DNA of 16,189 bases from NCBI GenBank assembly GCA_009916335.1, contig SAAR01000038.1, positions 1-16,189 of the forward strand. Direction: 5' to 3'. Both the position numbers and the translations under genes were made by a program. Below are positions 1-6,675 of the stretch, in pieces; within the stretch, counting starts at the first letter, position 1, and each line of letters opens with the position of its first letter. Below the pieces are notes generated by a model. That model did not search any database, was not told the origin of the DNA, and was given only the letters and a program-made list of their open reading frames with translations. The stretch comes from Erysipelotrichia bacterium (GTDB taxonomy: Bacteria; Bacillota_I; Bacilli_A; Erysipelotrichales; Erysipelotrichaceae).

Positions 1-91
1 GTTGATTAATTCTATTTCTACTTTTTGTTAGGGAATGGTAATGTTGACGATTGTAAGATGATATGTTTCTATATATTTAGATACTATTATC

Positions 92-177
92 AAACCCGTT
101 CGGGTAAAATGATGCTCCTCGTAGCTGAAACCGTGCGTGTAGAACCGTTTGTGGTTACGGTGCTGAACTTGTTTCAG
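92..177 (+). ncRNA. Candidate structured 5' leader of the major pilin gene
   Basis: The untranslated region before the pilin gene can fold into nested helices. ACCCG (94-98) pairs with CGGGT (101-105). CTGAAA (125-130) pairs with TTTCAG (172-177) and encloses CCGT (131-134) with ACGG (157-160) and AACC (143-146) with GGTT (153-156), leaving an unpaired 3'-side segment at 161-171. No U-tract follows, so it is not an intrinsic terminator. I compared it by eye with c-di-GMP class I and II, preQ1, ZTP, fluoride and THF riboswitch consensus sequences and recognise none. It could be a regulatory leader, an mRNA-stabilising 5' structure for an abundant pilin transcript, or the end of an upstream element. 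A TTGACG at 44-49 could be a -35 box, but no convincing -10 box is spaced correctly. Confidence 0.35.
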
Positions 178-193
178 TAAAAATCTAATTGTT

Positions 194-207
194 ATATCAT
201 TTGATAT
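194..207. repeat. Short perfect inverted repeat upstream of the pilin gene
   Basis: ATATCA (194-199) and TGATAT (202-207) are separated by two bases. This AT-rich dyad lies about 70 bp before the pilin start and could be an operator or a small hairpin. Such short AT dyads arise readily by chance in a low-GC genome, so the regulatory reading is inference only. Confidence 0.2.
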
Positions 208-273
208 GATTTTTAGTAACTATACCAAACTATACTGCCAAAAGGCATAAAATTTTAGGAGAAAAAAAACAAA

Positions 274-762
274 ATGAACAAAATGGTAAATAAACTTAAA
301 GACGTCCGTGCAAAATTGAAAAACAGTAAAGGTTTTACTTTGATTGAAATGTTAGTTGTTGTAGCTATCATTGGTATCTTAGTACTATTGGCTTTACCTA
401 GTTACTTAGGTTACACTAAAGACGCTAACGTGGCTACTATGCAAGCCGATATTCGAGTTCTAGAAAGTGCCGCTTTGGTTAGCAATATTGATGGTGCTGG
501 ATGGCCTGTTACTGGAAATCCAATTACAACAGGTGATGCTGTTACTTTTGTAAAAGGTAAAGATCCAGAAGCAGAAGTAAAAGCTATTGATAAGACTGCT
601 ATTGAAGACCAAATTCAATCATTGAAAAATAATGATGAAGGAGAATATGGTATCATCACAAAAGGTAAGTACGAAGGTAAAGTAGTTCACCTTGATGGCG
701 TAGAAGGTCGTGATAAAGCTGAGAACTTTGGCTTAGGTTCTGACTTAGTTAAAAAACCATAA
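274..762 (+). CDS. pilA: Type IV pilin, probable major pilin subunit
   Basis: A 162-residue prepilin. The 20-residue positively charged leader ends in Lys-Gly, followed by the class III signal core FTLIEMLVVVAIIGILVLLALPSYL. Predicted cleavage by PilD is between Gly20 and Phe21. Glu25 (position +5 of the mature protein) is present, as is the hydrophobic alpha1-N helix used for fibre packing. The remaining ~110 residues form a small Lys/Asp/Gly-rich head ending in a strand-rich segment (EYGIITKGKYEGKVVHLDG) that resembles the heads of the two pilins near 12 and 15 kb. The start is chosen for the TAGGAG at 256-261. It sits outside the assembly operon and has its own leader and very strong terminator, which fits a highly expressed major subunit. 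That it is the major rather than a minor pilin is inference. Confidence 0.88.
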   Translation: MNKMVNKLKDVRAKLKNSKGFTLIEMLVVVAIIGILVLLALPSYLGYTKDANVATMQADIRVLESAALVSNIDGAGWPVTGNPITTGDAVTFVKGKDPEAEVKAIDKTAIEDQIQSLKNNDEGEYGIITKGKYEGKVVHLDGVEGRDKAENFGLGSDLVKKP

Positions 763-939
763 TTGAGTAATAAAAACTGAATATGAAAACCCGAAAACAG
801 GAGATACAGAAATGTATCTCCTGTTTTTGTTATCTACGGATAGACTTTTTATAGCTTTCAGTTTCCCGTCTTTGATATAATTTTTTACTGTTTGATAAGA
901 GAGTCCTAATTTTTTGCGAACATAAGAAATACTTTTCAT
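745..939 (-). CDS. Small helix-turn-helix DNA-binding protein, possibly truncated
   Basis: A 64-residue minus-strand ORF. Residues 3-31 (ISYVRKKLGLSYQTVKNYI...) look like a MerR/excisionase-type helix-turn-helix, followed by a basic stretch with NRRYISV like the wing of such domains. A strong AAGGAGAG lies just before the ATG. A TATAAT-like -10 box (complement of 965-970) and a TTCAAT -35 box (complement of 987-992) are 16 bp apart, so expression is plausible. Residues from about 38 to the end are encoded by the terminator hairpin and by antisense of the pilin 3' end, so the natural protein may have been longer and been cut off. It could be a local regulator of the pilus genes or a remnant of a recombinase or transposon accessory protein. 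Function is not established. Confidence 0.55.
   Translation of the reverse strand: MKSISYVRKKLGLSYQTVKNYIKDGKLKAIKSLSVDNKNRRYISVSPVFGFSYSVFITQLWFFN
794..827. terminator. Strong bidirectional intrinsic terminator after the pilin gene
   Basis: A 15-bp perfect stem (794-808 with 813-827) is capped by a GAAA tetraloop. It is T-rich on the right flank and A-rich on the left, so it can act in both directions. It ends the pilin transcript and also lies within the 3' part of the convergent HTH reading frame. Confidence 0.92.
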
Positions 940-964
940 ATTCTCTCCTTTTTTTTTGTCTTTT

Positions 965-992
965 ATTATAATATGGCTAAACTGCTATTGAA
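965..992 (-). promoter_or_regulatory. Promoter for the HTH gene, overlapping a divergent pilus-operon -35
   Basis: On the minus strand TTCAAT (complement of 987-992), a 16-bp spacer and TATAAT (complement of 965-970) precede the HTH gene. On the plus strand TTGAAC (988-993) with TTTAAA at 1011-1016, spaced 17 bp, is a weaker candidate for the pilT operon. If both are real, their -35 boxes share bases, so the two directions would compete. Confidence 0.5.
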
Positions 993-1043
993 CATTAGGA
1001 ATAAGGAATATTTAAAGTAAATAACAAAGTAAAGGATTGAGAA

Positions 1044-1148
1044 ATGGCAGAAACATCATTAAAAACTATGTAGTACCCGAAGAAGTAGCAACAGTAAAAT
1101 AAGCATCAAAACCCATAAATTACAAGAAAGCAAGTGATATTACTACAT
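1044..1148 (+). pseudogene. Possible eroded small coding sequence upstream of pilT
   Basis: An AAAGGA precedes ATG at 1044, which opens a short frame (MAETSLK...) that stops after nine codons. One base out of phase, translation continues as NYVVPEEVATVK, a stop, then ASKPINYKKASDITT and a stop. The peptide has natural-looking composition and would be continuous after one frameshift and one stop repair, suggesting a decayed gene. I do not recognise the protein. It may instead simply be the leader of the pilT operon mRNA. Confidence 0.25.
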
Positions 1149-1172
1149 AAAGAAAAGATAGGAAAGATGTGC

Positions 1173-2315
1173 ATGGAAAGGTATAAAGAAATCAACAATC
1201 AAGAAGAAAAAAGAGCAGGGGAAGATTTATTCTTCAAAGAACAAAAAGATAAACTATATGAAATTTTAGATTTAGCTATCCGAGTGAATGCTTCAGACAT
1301 TCATTTAACTAACAATCTTGTTCCTACAATAAGACTGGATGGGACACTAAGAGGGCTCAGTAAGTTCGCTAAGAACACCCCAGATGTCTTGGATGCCTTT
1401 GTGAAGATATTGCTCAATCAAGACCAACAGATTCAATATGAAAAAGAAAAAGACATAGATTTATCTATTTCTCATGGACCAGTTCGCTTCAGGGTTCACA
1501 TCTACAGACAAAGCGAATCAGATGCAATTGCTTTACGTGTCATACCACGCAAAATACCTAGTTTCAGTGAAATGAATATCCCTACTGTTTTGAAAGAATT
1601 TACTAAATTCAAAAATGGACTAGTATTGATTACAGGTGTCACTGGTTCTGGGAAGTCCACTACGCTGGCCGCAATAATAGATGAAATAAATCGCTCCCAA
1701 TCTAAAAACATTATTACAGTAGAGGACCCAATAGAGTTCATTCATAGCCACAATAAATCTATTGTTAATCAAAGAGAAGTAGGTGTGGATGTCCAAAGTT
1801 TCAGCAGAGCAGTTCGAGCCGCCATGCGTGAAGATCCAGATATTTTACTTGTAGGTGAGCTTAGAGACTTGGAAACCATTCATAATGCAATTACAATGGC
1901 AGAAACTGGACATTTAGTGTTTGGTACTTTGCATACAAAGTCTGTTTCTGAAACAATAGATAGGATTGTGGATGTTTTCCCTCCTATCCAACAAGAACAA
2001 ATTAGAGTGCAGTTATCAAACTCAATTGCTGGAATTGTTTGTCAAGATTTGTTGCCAAAAGTTGGTGGTGGACGTGTCCCTAGTTGTGAAATAATGATTA
2101 CTAATCCGGCAATAAGAAGTTTGATTAAAGAAGGTGGGAATGCAAGTGCATTTACCGACAATATATTTGCAAACCATAGAGAAATTGGGACACAAACAAA
2201 ATTACAGGCTATTGCTAAATTAGTCCATGATAAATTAATTACAGATGAAACAGCTTATAAAAACATAAAAGAAGATGAAATAGAAATGCTTCAAAAAATA
2301 GTAGCAAGCATGTAA
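1173..2315 (+). CDS. pilT: Type IV pilus retraction ATPase PilT
   Basis: A 380-residue cytoplasmic hexameric ATPase that powers pilus disassembly and retraction. The N-terminal part carries the family motif NASDIHLT. Walker A (GVTGSGKST) lies at about residues 155-163, the Asp box follows in TVEDPIE, Walker B (ILLVGELRD) is at about 224-232, and the His box lies in AETGHLVFGTLHT. AIRSLIKEG at about 313-321 matches the C-terminal AIRNLIRE motif that separates PilT from PilB. The frame is open from GTG 1134, with in-frame ATGs at 1167 and 1173. I choose 1173 because AGGAAAG at 1160-1166 is then correctly spaced. It is the first gene of the assembly operon, 17 bp before pilB. Its presence implies retractile pili, hence possible twitching or DNA uptake. 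Confidence 0.93.
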   Translation: MERYKEINNQEEKRAGEDLFFKEQKDKLYEILDLAIRVNASDIHLTNNLVPTIRLDGTLRGLSKFAKNTPDVLDAFVKILLNQDQQIQYEKEKDIDLSISHGPVRFRVHIYRQSESDAIALRVIPRKIPSFSEMNIPTVLKEFTKFKNGLVLITGVTGSGKSTTLAAIIDEINRSQSKNIITVEDPIEFIHSHNKSIVNQREVGVDVQSFSRAVRAAMREDPDILLVGELRDLETIHNAITMAETGHLVFGTLHTKSVSETIDRIVDVFPPIQQEQIRVQLSNSIAGIVCQDLLPKVGGGRVPSCEIMITNPAIRSLIKEGGNASAFTDNIFANHREIGTQTKLQAIAKLVHDKLITDETAYKNIKEDEIEMLQKIVASM

Positions 2316-2332
2316 AGAAGAGGATAAAATAA

Positions 2333-3994
2333 ATGAATTATCTTACACCAATTATTGATAAAATATTAAAGGGGACACCGAACGCTGAAGTTATCAAAGA
2401 AAAAGCAATGAAATTAAAAGATAAGGAAGCTCTTTATCTTTTGACTAAAGTAACTTCAGAAGAAAAAATAGAGTCAACTTTCTTTCAGCATTATGGAGTT
2501 GTATATAAAAGTCTTAAAAATGTAGAAGTAAACAGGGGTTTGTTAGACAATTTCGATTTGACTTACTTAAAAGAGAATAAATTCATTCCTTTGTCAGCAG
2601 AAGGAAATACCTTTCATGTTGCTATAGAAAGCATTGGAAAGTCTAGTAAGGCTGAAGCAATAGAAAAGGTCTTTCGTGAGCGAGGTGGACAAGTTGTCTT
2701 CCATTTCGCTTTTGACCATGAAATTATCGAAAAAATTGAAGAAGTCAGTTCTTATAAAAAACCAGTGGGGACTGCGAAAACTGAGGAGTATAGTACAAAC
2801 GCTGATGAGTTTAGCGCCATTGATTGGGTAGATAAAGTTATTAAAGATGGGATTGCACTAGGGGCAAGTGATATTCATATTGAGCGCCTTCAAAATGAAA
2901 CGCAAATCCGTTATCGTGTAGATGGATTATTAACAGGAGTAAAGAAGTTTAAGTTTGCTTCTAATGATTACATTTCTACTATTAATGGGAGAATTAAAGT
3001 AATGTCTCAGATGGATGTTTCTCAAAGTAGAAAAAGCCAAGATGGAAGAATTGATAACTATGAATACAATGGAGACCTCTATGACATTCGGGTTTCCTCA
3101 GTAAACACAATTTATGGTGAAAAGTTTGTTATGAGACTTATCAAGAAGACTTCAAAAACAATTTCATTTGAAAACCTAGGGTTTACTCAAGAAAACCAAG
3201 AAAAAGTAAAAAGAATGCTTAAAAATCAAAATGGAATCATTTATCTTGCTGGTGCGACAGGTTCCGGTAAATCTACTACTTTGTATACAATGATTGATGA
3301 AATAAAAGACGAAACAATCAATATATATACAATTGAAGACCCAGTTGAGAAATCAATAGATAACGTGAATCAGATTCAAATTGATGAAGCCGCAGGGACT
3401 GACTACCCAACAATATTGAGTGCCCTTTTGAGACAAGATCCAAATGTTATTGTCGTAGGGGAAATCCGTGACACCGAGACAGCTGAGTTATCTGTTAGGG
3501 CATCCTTGACAGGACACTTAGTACTGGCAACTATTCACGCAAACAATGCTGTGGATTCTATCAGTAGGCTTATTGATATGGGTGTAGAAAGCTATCTTAT
3601 TGGGGCTAGCTCAGTGGGAATGCTTTCCCAAAGGTTAGTAAGAAAACTTTGTGAACATTGTAAAGTAAAAAGAGAGACACTCTATCCACATGAGATATTA
3701 TGGATTGAGAATGTAAGAGCAGATTTTGATTATGAAACAGAAAAAGAGTTGGGACATTACATTTATAGTCCTGGTGGATGTGAACATTGCAACAATGGAT
3801 ATAAAGGGCGCCTCGCTACTGTAGAAGTATTAGAAGTAGATGAAACTTTAAGGTCAATGATTTCTAATAAAGAACACTCAGATAAAATCAACCAATATCT
3901 AAAAACAATTAATTACAAAAACTTGAAATATGATGGAATAACAAAAGCTCTTAATGGTATAACAAGTATAGAAGAGCTTATGGGAAATCTATAA
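2333..3994 (+). CDS. pilB: Type IV pilus extension ATPase PilB
   Basis: A 553-residue GspE/PilB-family ATPase that drives pilin polymerisation. The N-terminal domain (about 1-140) resembles the T2SSE N1 region. The ATPase domain starts with ALGASDIHIE. Walker A (GATGSGKST) is at 307-315, the Asp box is in IEDPVE, Walker B (VIVVGEIRD) is at about 372-380, and the His box is in SLTGHLVLATIHANN. A tetracysteine zinc-binding insertion (C440, C443, C483, C486) is typical of PilB/GspE and absent from PilT. AGAGGAT lies ahead of the ATG. The two Cys pairs are separated by about 40 residues, as in the family. It follows pilT and precedes the peptidase gene by about 15 bp. Confidence 0.94.
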   Translation: MNYLTPIIDKILKGTPNAEVIKEKAMKLKDKEALYLLTKVTSEEKIESTFFQHYGVVYKSLKNVEVNRGLLDNFDLTYLKENKFIPLSAEGNTFHVAIESIGKSSKAEAIEKVFRERGGQVVFHFAFDHEIIEKIEEVSSYKKPVGTAKTEEYSTNADEFSAIDWVDKVIKDGIALGASDIHIERLQNETQIRYRVDGLLTGVKKFKFASNDYISTINGRIKVMSQMDVSQSRKSQDGRIDNYEYNGDLYDIRVSSVNTIYGEKFVMRLIKKTSKTISFENLGFTQENQEKVKRMLKNQNGIIYLAGATGSGKSTTLYTMIDEIKDETINIYTIEDPVEKSIDNVNQIQIDEAAGTDYPTILSALLRQDPNVIVVGEIRDTETAELSVRASLTGHLVLATIHANNAVDSISRLIDMGVESYLIGASSVGMLSQRLVRKLCEHCKVKRETLYPHEILWIENVRADFDYETEKELGHYIYSPGGCEHCNNGYKGRLATVEVLEVDETLRSMISNKEHSDKINQYLKTINYKNLKYDGITKALNGITSIEELMGNL

Positions 3995-4009
3995 AAAGGA
4001 GGGAAATTG

Positions 4010-4969
4010 TTGAAATTAAATATAAAATATGGGAGACAAATTAGCTATGGAGTTATGGGGGTCCTCTTGGGGGTCATTGTATACACAGCACTTAGTGTTA
4101 ACATCCCTACCAAACTATACACTCCATCAACCACCCATAAGGAAGATGATTATGGGTTAAATACTCCATTAGTCCCTGGAGAAAGTCCTAACAATAGTCT
4201 TGATAAGGACTATACAGGAGATGTGACTCCTTTATTTAAGTTTGGAACCTATCATTTAGCTCAAGCTGATTTTAACCATTACGAACTAATAGAAGTTGTA
4301 AAATATGGTAAGGAAAACCCTACTTTTTATTATACTAGAAAAGTTATTTCTAATGTTGATAACAAAAAAGAGGACACCTTAACTGAGACTACCTCAAAAA
4401 CTGATACTACCAATGAAAAGTCTCTCAAAAAAGAGGATTTGAAGGAAAACAACTCCGGGGGTTCACTGATAGCCGAAGGATTTGACATTAAATCAAAGCA
4501 AGTTATAATGACTGATGTTGGTCCACTCGCTTCTACTTTGGAAACAGAGGCAATTATGCCTTTAGATAAAGAATATTTAACAATAACTTCTCCTTATGGA
4601 AAGAGAACTGACCCTTTCACAAATCAAGATGCTTACCATACCGGAACTGATTTCTCAGGAATAAACATAGAAGGTGCGAATGTATATGCAATCATGAGTG
4701 GAATTGTAGTAGAGTCAGTTACTAGTTCAGAAACAACAGGACTAGGAAATCACATCATCATTGACCATAATGGGTATCAATCTATTTATGGACATCTAAA
4801 AGAGGCTCCTTTGTTTAAAAAAGGCGACTCTGTTAATCAAGGTGATATAATTGGTCTAGTCGGAAGCACTGGAAGAAGTACAGGCCCTCACCTTCATTTA
4901 GAAATTGCTTTAGATGATTTAAGGTTTGACCCTATGCTCTTCTTAACAAAAAATAGAGGGAATGAATAA
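4010..4969 (+). CDS. Membrane-anchored M23 (LytM) metallopeptidase of the pilus operon
   Basis: A 319-residue protein with an N-terminal transmembrane anchor (about residues 12-32), a variable Asp/Ser/Thr-rich extracytoplasmic region, and a C-terminal M23 zinc peptidase domain (about 180-315). Zinc-ligand motifs are intact: HxxxD (H210, D214 in HTGTD) and HLH (H294, H296), with the domain's typical YGHL and SPYGKR segments. M23 enzymes cleave peptide cross-bridges of peptidoglycan, so acting at the outer face of the membrane it may open the wall for the pilus. TTG 4010 is preferred to TTG 4007 because AAGGAGGG at 3996-4003 then has a 6-bp spacing. The gene lies between pilB and pilD, close to both, indicating a dedicated role. 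The substrate bond is unknown. Confidence 0.85.
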   Translation: MKLNIKYGRQISYGVMGVLLGVIVYTALSVNIPTKLYTPSTTHKEDDYGLNTPLVPGESPNNSLDKDYTGDVTPLFKFGTYHLAQADFNHYELIEVVKYGKENPTFYYTRKVISNVDNKKEDTLTETTSKTDTTNEKSLKKEDLKENNSGGSLIAEGFDIKSKQVIMTDVGPLASTLETEAIMPLDKEYLTITSPYGKRTDPFTNQDAYHTGTDFSGINIEGANVYAIMSGIVVESVTSSETTGLGNHIIIDHNGYQSIYGHLKEAPLFKKGDSVNQGDIIGLVGSTGRSTGPHLHLEIALDDLRFDPMLFLTKNRGNE

Positions 4970-4971
4970 AT

Positions 4972-5715
4972 TTGATTGATTTTATGATGATATATGGATT
5001 AGTGTTTATTTTAGGCCTAGTCCTAGGAAGCTTTTACAATGTAGTTGCCTTGAGAACTCTGAGTGGGGAAAACTTAGCTTTTCCCCCTTCTCACTGTTCT
5101 AATTGCAACCATCAATTACACAAAAAAGACCTTGTTCCAGTATTTAGCTGGCTGTTCTTAAAAGGAAAATGTAGATATTGTGGAGATAAAATCTCTCCTA
5201 TTTATCCAATTGGGGAATTATTGACAGCAACATCCTACACCATTATTTTCCATCAATTTGGGTTAACTATGGAAGGCCTCATTCAACTAGTCTTCATTAC
5301 TGTTATGATTTGGGCTACTATGACTGATTTGAAAGCAACTATGGTGCCCGATAGATTTGTAATCATTGGAATCATTTCAGTCTTTATATTGAGAGCCATT
5401 AATGGAGTGAACTTAGTTCACTATTTGATAAGCATGTTGGTTGCTTTTGGTGTCCTTCTATTCATTTTAATAGCAAGCAATGGTAAAATGGGTGGAGCTG
5501 ATGTTAAATTATATGCTTTGATTGGACTGGCAATTGGCTGGCAAAGTTCATTAGTAAGCTTATTTTACGCTTCCATAATCGCTATCTTATTCCAGATTCC
5601 CGGGATTATTAAGAACAAAGGAATTGAGAGAAAGCGAGAGATTCCCTTTATTCCTTTTATCACATTAGGTGTATTGTGTACCTATTTCCTAGAGATATTT
5701 AATTTAGTATTATAA
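4972..5715 (+). CDS. pilD: Prepilin peptidase / N-methyltransferase PilD
   Basis: A 247-residue polytopic membrane aspartyl protease that cleaves prepilin leaders and methylates the new N-terminus. An N-terminal segment with LGSFYNVVALR is typical of the methyltransferase half and is followed by paired zinc cysteines (C42, C45, C67, C70). Catalytic aspartates are expected at D119 (in TDLKATMVPD) and D177 (in GGADVKLYALIG, the GxGD-type motif written here as GGAD). Multiple hydrophobic helices follow. The TTG start at 4972 is two bases past the peptidase stop, with AGAGGG at 4955-4960. It should process all six pilin-like proteins in the window. Confidence 0.93.
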   Translation: MIDFMMIYGLVFILGLVLGSFYNVVALRTLSGENLAFPPSHCSNCNHQLHKKDLVPVFSWLFLKGKCRYCGDKISPIYPIGELLTATSYTIIFHQFGLTMEGLIQLVFITVMIWATMTDLKATMVPDRFVIIGIISVFILRAINGVNLVHYLISMLVAFGVLLFILIASNGKMGGADVKLYALIGLAIGWQSSLVSLFYASIIAILFQIPGIIKNKGIERKREIPFIPFITLGVLCTYFLEIFNLVL

Positions 5716-5737
5716 AACAAAGTAGGGAGGTCTGAAT

Positions 5738-6673
5738 TTGAAAGTAAATAGAATTTATCAGATAGTGGCAATCATTATGATTGTCGTTCTGTCATCTGTC
5801 ATATTGTTTATTCCAAATCCGATAGGACAAAAATATCCTTGGACTTATCAAAATATCCAAGACAAGAAAAAAGAGTTAATTTCAGTGAGTGAAACCTTAT
5901 CTGACAATGAACGCAAGATACAGTCTTTAAAACAAAATTTGCAAGATTTAAAGAAAAGAGAGAAAGATTCTGCTGAAGAGGTTTCCCAATTAAAGAAAGG
6001 AATGAAAGATTCTGACCTTCAGATAGACATTCCTTCATTTTTAATTACTTTAGAGCAGAAAGCTTATGAGACTGGAGTGGATTTATTAATTGGATATAAT
6101 TCTTTAATAACAACAAAAGGCTCCAGTTCCACTCAGGACCCGACACTTGATGAAAATGGTGCTCCTGCTGAATCTTCTACAGAAGGTGGAGTTGTTGACG
6201 AAAAAAGTGAACAAGGAACCCCTCAAGAAAATAAAGCTTCTGAAAAAACTACTGAGGGAATCAAAGTGAATGAATCTACTACCAAAGAAAATGGAGATTC
6301 TGAAAAAACTACTAAAGGAACCGAAGTAAATGAGTCTACTACCAAAGAAAATGGTACTTCCGAGACAACTACTAAAGGAACCGAAGCAAATGATTCTACT
6401 GCTAAGACGGAAGACTCTAAAGATGGAGAAAACAAAGAAGAGGATAAAGGTCCAAAAATCGACAACAACGTTAAAATTCCTACTATTGATTCAATTGATG
6501 TTACTACAATTCCAATTGAAGTAAAAGGAACATTCTTCAAAGTAAGAGATTATCTAAAATTCTTAGATGAATTAGGGTTAATTGAGCCATCTTCAGTCAA
6601 GATGACAACTGATGGGATGGAAGTAACTGCAGAAATAACATTAAATATTTTCCATTGGAAAGGGGTGGACTAA
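5738..6673 (+). CDS. pilO: PilO-like alignment subcomplex protein with tandem-repeat linker
   Basis: A 311-residue bitopic protein: short basic N-terminus, one transmembrane helix (about 7-25), a coiled coil rich in Lys/Glu heptads (about 38-90), an ID-PSFLITLEQKAYETGVDLL segment, a low-complexity linker, and a C-terminal domain (about 250-311) with PIEVKGTFFKVRDYLKFLDEL. That last segment is the typical strand-helix of PilO, where ferredoxin-like heads pair with PilN. The linker contains about three ~20-residue repeats (KTTKGTEVNESTTKENG type) inserted between helix and head. TTG 5738 follows GGGAGG at 5725-5730. Unlike the usual M-N-O order, this gene precedes pilM-pilN. Confidence 0.75.
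   Translation: MKVNRIYQIVAIIMIVVLSSVILFIPNPIGQKYPWTYQNIQDKKKELISVSETLSDNERKIQSLKQNLQDLKKREKDSAEEVSQLKKGMKDSDLQIDIPSFLITLEQKAYETGVDLLIGYNSLITTKGSSSTQDPTLDENGAPAESSTEGGVVDEKSEQGTPQENKASEKTTEGIKVNESTTKENGDSEKTTKGTEVNESTTKENGTSETTTKGTEANDSTAKTEDSKDGENKEEDKGPKIDNNVKIPTIDSIDVTTIPIEVKGTFFKVRDYLKFLDELGLIEPSSVKMTTDGMEVTAEITLNIFHWKGVD
6239..6415 (+). repeat. Three tandem 60-bp repeats inside pilO
   Basis: Units start at 6239, 6299 and 6359. Each is 60 bp (20 codons) and keeps the reading frame, encoding Thr/Ser/Glu/Lys-rich linker. The first two units differ at few positions, while the third is more diverged and partial. In-frame repeats of this kind vary in copy number by slippage, changing the linker length of the extracytoplasmic part of PilO. 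Confidence 0.85.
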
Positions 6674-6675
6674 CA

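Noticed and set aside
92..177. Assignment of the leader to a known c-di-GMP riboswitch
   Set aside because: The conserved class I core and the class II pseudoknot sequence are not visible; only an ATGATG resemblance was seen.
6239..6415. CRISPR-like array
   Set aside because: The units are contiguous, in frame and coding, with no spacers.
6223..6540. Minus-strand ORF of 105 codons opposite pilO
   Set aside because: It is a mirror of the repeat-containing linker, with Ser/Val/Phe-rich repeats and no ribosome binding site, so it is a shadow frame.
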